Positions 6,813 through 13,567 of a stretch of DNA of 14,416 bases are shown in pieces. Made by a program: the position numbers and the translations under genes. The notes below the pieces were generated by a model. That model had not been told where the DNA came from. It saw nothing but the letters and a program-made list of their open reading frames with translations, and made no database searches. Numbering within the stretch: position 1 is the stretch's first letter; each line of letters begins with the position of its first letter. This DNA is from Tenericutes bacterium HGW-Tenericutes-5 (GTDB lineage: Bacteria > Bacillota_I > Bacilli_A > Izemoplasmatales > Hujiaoplasmataceae), in NCBI GenBank assembly GCA_002839125.1, contig PGXI01000024.1:1-14416 (forward strand). Reading direction: 5' to 3'.

Positions 6813-7647
6813 TACTACAACATTAGAAGATAAAAAAAATGCTATAAAAGAAATAATACAAGAGATTGTGTTAGCTGGTCTATCACGAGCTAATTTCTTT
6901 TCTAAAGCGGCATTTTATGGTGGGACAGCTCTAAGAATATTCCATAATCTTGATCGATTTTCAGAAGATTTAGATTTCTCTTTACTAGTAAGTAATCCAG
7001 ATTTTTGTTTCGAAGATTTTATACCAGTTTTAAGAGAAGAGGTAGAATCTCTAGGTCTAAAACTTGATATTGAGGAGAAAATAAAAGCACAAGAGACAAG
7101 TATCAAGTCGATTTTCTTGAAAGGCAATACAAAAGAGCATTTCTTACTATTTTATCCAAATATGGATCAAGATCTATCCATATTGCATTCAAATGAAAAA
7201 ATTAAAGTAAAATTTGAAATTGATGTCAATCCACCTGATTTTGCGACAACTGAAATGAAATTTAGACTATTGCCATCTCCTTACCAAGTAAGAGTATATG
7301 ATTTACCTTCATTATTCGCTGGTAAAATTGACGCTGTTCTTAGAAGAAATTGGAAAAAACGGATAAAAGGGAGAGATTTTTATGATTATATTTTCTTTTT
7401 GGCAATGGATATACCAGTAAATATTAAACATTTGAAGGCAAGATTAATACAGTCTGGATTCATTGATTTTAAGTTCTTGCTTAATCGACAATCATTGATA
7501 GAACTTCTTAGCAATCGATTTCTAAATGTCGACTTTGAAGAAGCGAAAAAAGATGTCTTGCCATTTGTTAAGGACATTAGAAAACTAGATATATGGAGTG
7601 CAGAGTTTTTTATAAACATTACAGAAAATCTGAGAGTAGTGGAATAG
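6778..7647 (+). CDS. AbiEii/AbiGii-like nucleotidyltransferase toxin
   Basis: 289 residues with the fold signature of the AbiEii toxin family. Motif I is YGGTALR (47-53), followed by FSEDLDFSL (61-69) with Asp64 and Asp66 as metal ligands. A third acidic site is in KFEIDVNPP (145-153). Conserved Lys183 sits in LFAGKIDAVL, and RDFYDY (199-204) forms the last motif. Related enzymes add nucleotides to RNA, including tRNA acceptor ends, stopping growth after phage infection. All visible catalytic positions are intact and length is normal, so it is probably active. AAGGAG at 6766-6771 lies six bases before the ATG, inside the antitoxin gene, with a 35-base gene overlap. Its residence in a tRNA gene is notable for a toxin family that can target tRNA, though this may be coincidence. 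Confidence 0.92.
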   Translation: MQIIDQMLKKYDTTTLEDKKNAIKEIIQEIVLAGLSRANFFSKAAFYGGTALRIFHNLDRFSEDLDFSLLVSNPDFCFEDFIPVLREEVESLGLKLDIEEKIKAQETSIKSIFLKGNTKEHFLLFYPNMDQDLSILHSNEKIKVKFEIDVNPPDFATTEMKFRLLPSPYQVRVYDLPSLFAGKIDAVLRRNWKKRIKGRDFYDYIFFLAMDIPVNIKHLKARLIQSGFIDFKFLLNRQSLIELLSNRFLNVDFEEAKKDVLPFVKDIRKLDIWSAEFFINITENLRVVE

Positions 7648-7651
7648 CAAT

Positions 7652-7939
7652 ATGGATATTATTGAAAAGGAATTTATTGAGAATGCTATAAGGAGAAATA
7701 ATTTATTTCTATATAACAAAGAAGATGCTTTAGCAGTTATAGAAAGATGTAAGCAATTAAATATATGGATTTTAGGTATTGACTCATTCGTTATTAGAGG
7801 TGATTATATTATACCATTCCTTGAATACAGTTCAGATTACTCCGACCTAGGCAAAAACAATAATGTATGGAAAGTAGCTAGTAATTTTATTGCTGACATG
7901 ATTAAGAAAAATAGTGAATTAGTTTTTGAAATAGTATAG
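7652..7939 (+). CDS. Small putative immunity-type protein, third gene of the abiE-like operon
   Basis: 95 residues, soluble, acidic, without signal peptide or membrane helix. It starts four bases after the toxin stop, so it belongs to the same transcript; the ribosome binding site is weak, which suggests coupled or low translation. The pattern ALAVIERCKQLNIWILGIDSF (26-46), a short beta hairpin (VIRGDYIIPF) and a C-terminal helix (ASNFIADMIKKN) recall small immunity proteins of the Imm40 kind from polymorphic toxin systems. That resemblance is from memory of pattern and is only suggestive. Canonical AbiE systems have two genes, so it could be a third regulator, a second antitoxin, or an unrelated passenger. 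It is the last gene before the right repeat. Confidence 0.7.
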   Translation: MDIIEKEFIENAIRRNNLFLYNKEDALAVIERCKQLNIWILGIDSFVIRGDYIIPFLEYSSDYSDLGKNNNVWKVASNFIADMIKKNSELVFEIV

Positions 7940-8104
7940 AGTATAGATAGTTAGACTAGGCTATTATTTAAAGTAATATGATTGTTTATTAGCTGTTTTT
8001 TTGATTTATTTAGAAAATGTTACAAGGGTCAAGACAAGGGTCAAACTAATTTTTAATTCTATTAAAACGGCCAAATACAAAGCAATATTTACTATGTGTG
8101 AAAA
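7940..8104. other. Non-coding right end of the element
   Basis: 165 bases without a supported gene or a clear terminator for the abiE-like operon. It holds a tandem pair of ACAAGGGTCAA (8022-8032 and 8034-8044). The sequence GTCAAACTAA at 8040-8049 also occurs at 6080-6089 near the left end. These could be arm-type recombinase binding sites. Confidence 0.4.
8022..8044 (+). repeat. Tandem 11-base repeat near the right att site
   Basis: ACAAGGGTCAA occurs twice, separated by a single G, about 60 bases inside the right tRNA-derived repeat. Short direct repeats at this distance from the core resemble tyrosine-integrase arm sites. They are too short to exclude chance. Confidence 0.5.
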
Positions 8105-8150
8105 TGCTTGACGTGCAGGGGGTCGGGGGTTCAAATCCCTCTGGTTCCAC
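8105..8150 (+). repeat. Right direct repeat (attR): orphan 3' half of tRNA-Val
   Basis: An exact copy of 5938-5983. No D arm, 5' acceptor strand or promoter precedes it, so it cannot be a functional tRNA. The copy ends in CTA where the intact gene has CCA. A good terminator lies 16 bases downstream, as would be expected for the original end of the tRNA gene before insertion. Confidence 0.93.
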
Positions 8151-8166
8151 TATAATATAAAAATTT

Positions 8167-8197
8167 AGCGGAGTTGTTTGACAATTCCGCTTTTTTT
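8167..8197 (+). terminator. Rho-independent terminator, probably the ancestral tRNA-Val terminator
   Basis: An 11-bp stem (8167-8177 with 8181-8191, one G-T pair) with a three-base TTG loop, followed by TTTTTTT. Read on the minus strand the stem is followed by an A/T-rich tail with a run of five T, so it may also stop transcription from the 8196-8723 gene, whose stop codon it touches. Confidence 0.85.
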
Positions 8198-8723
8198 ATT
8201 TGTTTTTTTTAATTAAACTTAAGACAAAAAAATATACTATAGAAACAACTGCCAAAATTATAAAAAGCCATTTAAGCAAACTAGAAACTTGTAATAACTT
8301 TAAAAGAAATACGGTTCTTTCTGGGTATATCGATACATTAACGGTAGCCAAAATATTTTCTAGTAAATCAAAACCCACTCCAATAAATGGTAGTGTTAAA
8401 AACATGGTTAGATTTTTCTTTGTTTGTTTTTTAGTCAAGTTTCCTAAACTCGAAATAAAAAAACTGAAGTAAACAAGTGGCCAGATAACGTCAAAAGTCC
8501 ATCTCATCAAGATATAGAAATCTCTTCCTTCAATACCATATATTTCCATATTGTTATAGAACTCGTCAAGCGAGTAAAAGAAGCCTGTATCTGGTGAAAA
8601 GTATGAATTTGTTTTGTTTGCTGTCAAAACAGAAAAATATGGTAGTACAAAAGCGATGAACAAAACAAATAAAACACTACTAATAATTAATCCTTTTTTT
8701 GAAAAAAGAAATCTTTGAATCAT
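8196..8723 (-). CDS. Four-helix membrane protein of unknown function
   Basis: 175 residues starting at ATG, with AGAGGT about eight bases upstream. Hydrophobic helices are at about 11-33, 70-93, 104-127 and 147-170. A polar, aromatic-rich loop (about 34-69, including SPDTGFFYSLDEFYNNM) between the first two is probably outside the cell. The segment GFDLLENILA (117-126) places charged residues within the third helix region and is the most distinctive feature. I do not recognise the family. It follows the alpha/beta hydrolase gene by 18 bases on the same strand and is probably cotranscribed with it. The gene stops immediately at the hairpin that ends the tRNA-associated region. Confidence 0.85.
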   Translation of the reverse strand: MIQRFLFSKKGLIISSVLFVLFIAFVLPYFSVLTANKTNSYFSPDTGFFYSLDEFYNNMEIYGIEGRDFYILMRWTFDVIWPLVYFSFFISSLGNLTKKQTKKNLTMFLTLPFIGVGFDLLENILATVNVSIYPERTVFLLKLLQVSSLLKWLFIILAVVSIVYFFVLSLIKKNK

Positions 8724-8741
8724 ATAAATACCTCTAAATAT

Positions 8742-9605
8742 TTATTTTGTTTCCTTAACATAGAATACCATATCTTCTATAACAGATTTTTGTTCTCTAC
8801 CACTAAACATAAACATAAAATCATGGTTTAAGCCGTGATATTGATGTAAATCAACGTTGTTTCTTGTTTCTGTGAACTTCACAACATCAGGAAACAATAA
8901 ATCTTCTGTTCCGGCAAAAATCTTAATCTGCTTATTATTAAACTTATCATAAATAGGTGAAATCAGACGATGATTTAAATCCAAATTGCCTTGATAATCG
9001 TGAGCAGCATCAAGCAAATCTTTTTTAGAAAACATAATTTCTTGTTTTTCCATTTTCTCTATCTCGGAATTAGTCATTGTTAGATCAAGCCAAGGGGATA
9101 AAAGAAAAACTAGCTTCGAATCAGAGAAATAATTACTTAATACTAAAGCTAAATTACCACCAGCACTGTCTCCCATAAGAATCATGTCTTTATTAGCCTC
9201 ATTTTTCTTGATCTCTTTGATAACTTCTTCAAGGCTTTTAATAACATCAGAGGCTTTATTTTTAGGTGCCAATGGATATTCGACATAATAAGAAGTGAAA
9301 TTAGTTTTTTGATTGAAATTTTTGATAAAATTATGGTGCCTTCTATTACCAGACATTACAAATCCACCACCGTGGAAATAAATGATAAACTTTTCTTTTT
9401 CAACATTTTGTGAAAACTTAATAATGTTTATTCCATTGATTAAAAAAACATCTGTCTTATGTTTTTTCAATGGTAAAACGAACTTTTGTTTTTTGTTAAC
9501 AACGAAAGACCAAAGTTTTTTACCTGATATTCTTGATATTAAGGTTAAAAGTGATATAATAACAAACATTCTAAAACTAATTTTTTGTTTATGATCTACT
9601 ATCAT
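8742..9605 (-). CDS. Alpha/beta hydrolase, hormone-sensitive-lipase type esterase
   Basis: 287 residues. The oxyanion-hole motif YFHGGGF (76-82) and the nucleophile elbow GDSAGG (145-150, Ser147) define the HSL-like family of carboxylesterases. Asp235 (GTEDLLFPD) and His261 (HGLNHDF) complete the triad. PLAPKNKASDV (111-121) is also conserved in these enzymes. A hydrophobic stretch at about 12-26 may anchor the protein or act as a non-cleaved signal, so the catalytic domain may act at the membrane or outside. Likely substrates are short acyl esters; the natural one is unknown. AAAGGT lies about eight bases upstream of the ATG. It is first in a two-gene unit with the four-helix membrane protein and is divergent from the 9661 gene. 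Confidence 0.92.
   Translation of the reverse strand: MIVDHKQKISFRMFVIISLLTLISRISGKKLWSFVVNKKQKFVLPLKKHKTDVFLINGINIIKFSQNVEKEKFIIYFHGGGFVMSGNRRHHNFIKNFNQKTNFTSYYVEYPLAPKNKASDVIKSLEEVIKEIKKNEANKDMILMGDSAGGNLALVLSNYFSDSKLVFLLSPWLDLTMTNSEIEKMEKQEIMFSKKDLLDAAHDYQGNLDLNHRLISPIYDKFNNKQIKIFAGTEDLLFPDVVKFTETRNNVDLHQYHGLNHDFMFMFSGREQKSVIEDMVFYVKETK
9533..9560 (+). promoter_or_regulatory. Promoter for the 9661 gene, inside the divergent hydrolase gene
   Basis: TTGATA (9533-9538) and TATAAT (9555-9560) are 16 bases apart, with TG one base before the -10 (TGATATAAT). It points rightward and would give a leader of roughly 95 bases before the ATG at 9661, antisense to the first codons of the hydrolase. 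Confidence 0.65.
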
Positions 9606-9620
9606 GAATTACCTTTCAAA

Positions 9621-9636
9621 AAACAAAATTTTGTTT
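9621..9636. promoter_or_regulatory. 16-base perfect palindrome between divergent genes
   Basis: AAACAAAATTTTGTTT is a perfect inverted repeat, 15 bases from the hydrolase start and 24 bases from the 9661 start. It could be an operator for either gene or part of the 9661 leader. AT-rich background makes chance possible. Confidence 0.4.
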
Positions 9637-9660
9637 AACTTTTAAGGAGGGATTTAAAAA

Positions 9661-10002
9661 ATGCATAAAAGAGTCTTAGTAGGTATTATCAGTGGAGCAA
9701 TTTTGGGTGTTGTTTGCATATTAGGAGCTAGTTTAAGAAGTTCAGAACCATTAGGAACTGTCTATCTTTTTGCCTTTTGGTTTAATAGAGTCCTAATTGG
9801 GTTGGTTGTTGGATTGATATCCAAAAACATATTAAAACTTAGAATCGCTCATGGGGCTTTCTTTGGTACTTTAGTATCATTTGGTTTCTATTCAGCAACG
9901 AATTTTAAAGATGTTGTCGGCTTTATTGCCGGAATTGTTTATGGAGTTTTAATCGCTCTTGCAATTTACTATTTTGATAAACTTGAATCTAAGAAAGCTT
10001 AA
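9661..10002 (+). CDS. Small membrane protein of unknown function
   Basis: 113 residues with AAGGAGG (9644-9650) ten bases before the ATG. Hydrophobic segments lie at about 5-23, 33-53, 62-80 and 85-105, with glycine-rich helices (ISGAILGVVCILGAS, LIGLVVGLIS, GFIAGIVYGVL) and a short positive C-terminal tail ending SKKA. Even spacing of small residues suggests tightly packed helices. I do not recognise the family and see no catalytic motif. It is transcribed alone, divergent from the hydrolase and convergent with the flavodoxin gene, whose stop codon is 12 bases past its own. Its best promoter lies inside the hydrolase coding region. Confidence 0.85.
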   Translation: MHKRVLVGIISGAILGVVCILGASLRSSEPLGTVYLFAFWFNRVLIGLVVGLISKNILKLRIAHGAFFGTLVSFGFYSATNFKDVVGFIAGIVYGVLIALAIYYFDKLESKKA

Positions 10003-10005
10003 TCA

Positions 10006-10046
10006 AATCAATTGTTATAGTTGCTTCGCATAGGCTACAATTGATT
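10006..10046. terminator. Inverted repeat at the junction of convergent genes
   Basis: Ten bases pair perfectly (10006-10015 with 10037-10046, AATCAATTGT), enclosing 21 bases that contain a small TGC-TTC-GCA hairpin. It covers the last codons of the flavodoxin gene and begins just after the 9661 gene stop. There is no T run on either side, so termination activity is doubtful; it may stabilise transcript ends. Confidence 0.35.
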
Positions 10047-10530
10047 CAATATGTTTTTTATCTACGAAATTTGTCGGATTGGTAAAACCTTCAAGAATTG
10101 CTTTTTCATCTGCGGTTTTATCTTTCTTTTTTTCCATGATTTTTCTAAAGACATTTAGCATCATCTTAAAAATGCCTTTAATTTTAGTGAAATCTACTCC
10201 ACCAGGTAAATAAAAAAACTTGTGAAACGCTATTTGTTGTTCGGTGAAATTGGTATTCTTGATATGTTCAATATCTTTTTCAACATTATTATTGCCAGCA
10301 CAAGCATAGATAATGATTGGTTTATCTTTAAACCAATTAAGGGCTTTTTTAAGTTTATTCATTTTACCCATATAAACGCCACTACCAAAAATTATGTTTT
10401 GGTAGTTTTTTATTTCATTTTTCTTAAATTTAGAGAAGTCTCTAATTTCCCAATTTAATTCTTCGGCTATCCAACTAGCATATTGATAAGTGTTTCCATA
10501 CTTGCTTTTATAGAGAACGATGTTTTTCAT
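10015..10530 (-). CDS. Flavodoxin-domain protein, last gene of the redox operon
   Basis: 171 residues. The N terminus MKNIVLYKSKYGNTYQYA has the FMN-phosphate loop of flavodoxins (about residues 8-15). IIFGSGVYMGKMNKL (47-61) and PIIIYACAG (71-79) are the usual second and third flavin-contacting strands and loops. The pattern resembles the HemG-like or flavodoxin_5 branch rather than short-chain electron carriers, and a Lys-rich C-terminal half (about 118-140) extends it. It should carry FMN and transfer electrons to or from a partner; the immediate neighbour is an FAD oxidoreductase whose stop codon directly abuts this ATG with no spacer. A weak AAAGG site lies in the end of that gene, implying coupled translation. 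It is unlikely to make haem, as no haem genes are in view. Confidence 0.85.
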   Translation of the reverse strand: MKNIVLYKSKYGNTYQYASWIAEELNWEIRDFSKFKKNEIKNYQNIIFGSGVYMGKMNKLKKALNWFKDKPIIIYACAGNNNVEKDIEHIKNTNFTEQQIAFHKFFYLPGGVDFTKIKGIFKMMLNVFRKIMEKKKDKTADEKAILEGFTNPTNFVDKKHIESIVAYAKQL

Positions 10531-12129
10531 TTATTCTTTTGCCTTTCTTAACATTTTATTAGCTTTATCAGCGGCTATTTTCCCAGTTAAAATACTTATA
10601 GGTAATCCTGAAGGACTAAATGTCCATTGCCCGGCTTGAAGAATGTTTGGAATCGGTGTAAGACAGCTTTTAATTACTTTTGTCATTTTGTTAATAGCTG
10701 GATTTTGATCATTAGTAAATGCCCAACCAGTAATGCCACCATCGAGGTTACCACTTAGCTTTTCAATTGTTAGTGGAGTCGAGCTAAAGTGGTGAATTAC
10801 TTTTTCTTTAATTCCAGGATAAAGGTTATTATTTAGAACGTCAATAATCTTATCTTCTGCAAGCTGTTTGAATTCATCATAAAACTTTAGATTTTTAATG
10901 TTACTTATATAATCATAATCCATCAAAACTGATACAACCAGTCCGGTTTTGCCTTTAGGAGCTAAATTAGGATTTCTTAATGAAGGTATTGCGATTTCAT
11001 AAGTAGTATGATCTAGATAGTCTTTCATCCAGTTGATAATTTTTTGTTTGTCTTGGGATTTAGAAATATCTTTGAGGTTATTAAAAATCTTTGATTGGCC
11101 GTATTTTTTTGGTGTGTAGAAGCAATGTCCACTTGCTTTTGATTCAAAATAATCTTTATCTAGATCAACTGCCATAAACATTGAATAGATTGAATCACCG
11201 CCTCTTTTGCCAACCAATAATCTTTTTTGTTTATCAATTTTAGATTTAACTTTTGGATTCTCATTTTCATTTGTATCCAAAGCTTTATATAAGCGGTTTT
11301 GATCAGCTGCCCAAATTAATTGTTTATATTCGTATGCATTATTATCTTGATCGAAAACTAATTTTTTAACATAATCTATTTTTTGAATTTTTGTCTTATT
11401 CTTTATTTCTCCGCCATTATTAAGAACATGTTTAGCGATTTGATTAACCAAGTCTATTGTTCCGTTTATTGGATATTCATAATCTAAGTATAAACTAAAA
11501 TAACTTAAGGCAAAAGAAGCAGGAGTTTTCTGAAAGAAATGCTGACTAATGATATCTATTAAAGATTGATTATCTGTCAAATTTTTCAAATAATCATCTA
11601 TTGGAGCCTTAAAATTCTTAATTTTACTTGATTTTGCTATAAATTTAAAAAGCCAAGGGAAAAGGGTTTTAAATAGATATTCCTTATCTCTTTTCAAATC
11701 TTTAAAAAGAGGATTTTCTATACCATATAGGATATCCATATAATCCATGACTTCTCTAATCTTCTTTAAAATAACATCAATATCACTTATACTGTCGGGA
11801 TAAAGTTTAATCAACATTTCACGATAATCATTTAAACTTTCAATCGTTTCAACTCTTATCATCTCGTTTTCAATACCAATAGTGACAATGCTTTTAATGA
11901 ATTCAACGTCAATATTAAGTTGTTTTAGCATTGGTTTGACGATACCAGAGTCCACTATTCCTCTAACTCCAGCATCATATAAAAACCCTTCAAACTCAAA
12001 AGTGCTAACTAATCCACCAACATGATCTTCTTTTTCGCAGAGCAAAACTTTTTTGTGCTCTTTTGTTAAAAACGCTGCGCTTGTCAATCCAGCAATTCCG
12101 CCGCCGACAATAACCACATCATATTTCAT
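10531..12129 (-). CDS. CrtI-like FAD-dependent oxidoreductase (phytoene desaturase superfamily)
   Basis: 532 residues, a usual length for this superfamily. The Rossmann dinucleotide motif VIVGGGIAGL is at 6-15, followed by an acidic strand end (EKEDHVGGLVSTFEFEGFLYDAG, about 32-54). The C-terminal FAD-binding block is AGQWTFSPSGLPISILTGKIAAD near 500-522, just like the GQWT...GVPG...SG pattern of phytoene dehydrogenase-related proteins (COG1233). Relatives desaturate or isomerise carotenoids, or saturate retinoids and other lipids. The substrate here is unknown and no phytoene synthase gene is in the window. AAGGAG lies inside the end of the upstream dehydrogenase gene (six-base spacer), and the flavodoxin gene abuts downstream, so it sits mid-operon and may exchange electrons with that protein. 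Confidence 0.9.
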   Translation of the reverse strand: MKYDVVIVGGGIAGLTSAAFLTKEHKKVLLCEKEDHVGGLVSTFEFEGFLYDAGVRGIVDSGIVKPMLKQLNIDVEFIKSIVTIGIENEMIRVETIESLNDYREMLIKLYPDSISDIDVILKKIREVMDYMDILYGIENPLFKDLKRDKEYLFKTLFPWLFKFIAKSSKIKNFKAPIDDYLKNLTDNQSLIDIISQHFFQKTPASFALSYFSLYLDYEYPINGTIDLVNQIAKHVLNNGGEIKNKTKIQKIDYVKKLVFDQDNNAYEYKQLIWAADQNRLYKALDTNENENPKVKSKIDKQKRLLVGKRGGDSIYSMFMAVDLDKDYFESKASGHCFYTPKKYGQSKIFNNLKDISKSQDKQKIINWMKDYLDHTTYEIAIPSLRNPNLAPKGKTGLVVSVLMDYDYISNIKNLKFYDEFKQLAEDKIIDVLNNNLYPGIKEKVIHHFSSTPLTIEKLSGNLDGGITGWAFTNDQNPAINKMTKVIKSCLTPIPNILQAGQWTFSPSGLPISILTGKIAADKANKMLRKAKE

Positions 12130-12135
12130 AATTCT

Positions 12136-13062
12136 TCACTCCTTTTTTGTTAAGCCTGTCATTTCCATGCTTAAATCCCAAATTTGTTTTTGCTTTTTAG
12201 TGTTTAGTGCATGTTTTGCCGGTTTTTCTTCTATCGTTAAATTGAAAAACTTACCAGAAACATTTTCTAGTTCTTTAGCAGAAGCTAAATAATATAAAGC
12301 ATCCCCGGAAATTTCAGGATTTTTTAAAAAGTGCCAAGTTACATGATGTAAAAACCATCGATATAGTTTGCCGTTATTACTACCAATATTAGTTTTGACA
12401 CCACCAGGATGCATAGCGTTGATTGTAACGCCGGTATTCTCTAGTTCCTTAGCTAATTCCCATACTGTGTACAATTGTGCTGTCTTAGACGCACCATAAC
12501 TCCTTAAACCGGTATAAATTCTTTTTCTCCAGTTTAAATCATTGATTCTTAAACCGTTGAATCGATGACCTTCAGAGTTGACTTGAATAATTCTTGATGG
12601 TGACGATTCAATCATTCGCTTTAATAATAGTTTTGTAAATAAAAAACTTGATAGATGATTAACACAGAAAACTAGTTCATAACCGTCTTTATTATACATC
12701 TTTTTTGTAGAATGAATACCGGCACTGTTAATTAATACATCAATTTTTTTGTACTTATCAAGTATACCTTTTGCGGCTAATCTAACTTGAGTTAAATCAG
12801 AAAAATCCGCAATAAAGTAGTCAACAGAAACATTATATTGAGTCTCAATCTCAGTTTTAATATTTTTTGCTTTTTCTTCGTTACGACAAACCATTACTAT
12901 ATTTGCGCCACCTTGAGCGAGCTTTTTTAACGCTTCATAACCAACTCCGGAAGTAGAGCCGGATATAACGGCTAGTTTACCGCTCATAGATTCATTACTC
13001 TTTTTTTGGATAGCTTTTCCGTTTCTAATAAACATTAGTTGTTCTGGAAGTCCACGTTTCAT
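12136..13062 (-). CDS. Short-chain dehydrogenase/reductase (retinol dehydrogenase-like)
   Basis: 308 residues. Cofactor motif GSTSGVG (35-41) replaces the classical TGxxxGxG, and VCRNEEKA (58-65) with its Arg after the second strand suggests NADP(H). INSAG (111-115) is the NNAG-type motif, with Asn135, Ser163, Tyr189 and Lys193 (YGASK) forming the catalytic tetrad. MHPGGVKTNIG (217-227) follows. The arrangement is closest to the retinol dehydrogenase and protochlorophyllide reductase-like branch, whose members reduce or oxidise lipophilic carbonyls and alcohols. An N-terminal extension of about 27 residues is present. AAGGAG overlaps the upstream SnoaL-like stop codon (TAAGGAG), with a 12-base spacer. 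Its product may pass to the adjacent FAD enzyme. Confidence 0.92.
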   Translation of the reverse strand: MKRGLPEQLMFIRNGKAIQKKSNESMSGKLAVISGSTSGVGYEALKKLAQGGANIVMVCRNEEKAKNIKTEIETQYNVSVDYFIADFSDLTQVRLAAKGILDKYKKIDVLINSAGIHSTKKMYNKDGYELVFCVNHLSSFLFTKLLLKRMIESSPSRIIQVNSEGHRFNGLRINDLNWRKRIYTGLRSYGASKTAQLYTVWELAKELENTGVTINAMHPGGVKTNIGSNNGKLYRWFLHHVTWHFLKNPEISGDALYYLASAKELENVSGKFFNLTIEEKPAKHALNTKKQKQIWDLSMEMTGLTKKE

Positions 13063-13074
13063 AACTAATTCTCC

Positions 13075-13530
13075 TTAACCGAAAAATACTCTCATAAACC
13101 AACGATACACTCTTCTAAAGATAGGAATCCCATCATAGATGTCACCCCATAAATCATAGTAATCTCGTTGTTCTATTATTTTGCCACTATCATCAAACGT
13201 AAGTCTTGTTGCCCCAAATATCGGTTTTTTTGGGAAAATTCTAAATGACATTGTCATTTTCCAATCCATCATAACCAGATTGTCAGTTTTAATAATATGA
13301 TATATATGCATTTCAAGGCTTTTGCATCTTTTAGAAAGGCGTTTACACATTGCTTGAAATTTTTCTATACCTTCAATTCTTTGGATTGAATCCTTGAACA
13401 CAATATTTTCGTGATAGTATGGAAATATATGGGACCAATCGGGTTTGCCTTCAGAACTATATGTTTTAGACCATAACTCCTTGATTTCTGCAACTGATAA
13501 AATTTTATTTTCATTAAAATTTCCTGACAT
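13075..13530 (-). CDS. SnoaL/NTF2-like protein, first gene of the redox operon
   Basis: 151 residues with the cone-shaped SnoaL/NTF2 pattern: an N-terminal helix region (LWSKTYSSEGKPDWSHIFPYYHENIVFKDS), a helix (RIEGIEKFQAMCKRLSKR), then alternating strands ending in DDSGKIIEQRDYYDLWGDIYDGI. The conserved RDYYD segment near residue 125 lines the pocket in relatives. The C terminus is aromatic and basic (FRRVYRWFMRVFFG) and could touch the membrane. Family members are small-ligand binding proteins, isomerases or cyclases, often of polyketides or steroids, and the function here is open. The ATG is preceded by GAGG. The gene is read from a promoter at 13568-13596 and leads the four-gene unit. 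Confidence 0.82.
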   Translation of the reverse strand: MSGNFNENKILSVAEIKELWSKTYSSEGKPDWSHIFPYYHENIVFKDSIQRIEGIEKFQAMCKRLSKRCKSLEMHIYHIIKTDNLVMMDWKMTMSFRIFPKKPIFGATRLTFDDSGKIIEQRDYYDLWGDIYDGIPIFRRVYRWFMRVFFG

Positions 13531-13567
13531 TGTCTTTACCTCGTCTCGTGCAACTTAATTTGATACA

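Larger units (their letters stand above)
5938..8150 (+). mobile_element. tRNA-Val-integrated AbiE-type defence cassette without integrase
   Basis: Two identical 46-base direct repeats taken from the 3' half of tRNA-Val bound this region; the repeat-to-repeat unit is 2167 bases. Integrative elements using tyrosine recombinases commonly enter the 3' part of tRNA genes and rebuild the tRNA while displacing the original end, which is what is seen: whole tRNA at the left, orphan 3' half at the right. Contents are a terminator-like hairpin, a promoter, an AbiEi-like antitoxin, an AbiEii-like toxin and a 95-residue putative immunity-type protein. No integrase, excisionase or relaxase gene fits in the space. 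It is thus either a minimal satellite mobilised by another element's recombinase or a deletion remnant. A local tRNA duplication with decay is the alternative. Confidence 0.75.

Noticed and set aside
8105..8150. A second tRNA-Val gene
   Set aside because: Only the 3' half is present. There is no 5' acceptor strand, D arm or promoter, so it is a displaced remnant and not a tRNA.
8200..8472. Plus-strand open frame opposite the four-helix membrane protein
   Set aside because: It starts inside a terminator tail, has no ribosome binding site and is low-complexity Lys-rich; the minus strand gives a coherent membrane protein.
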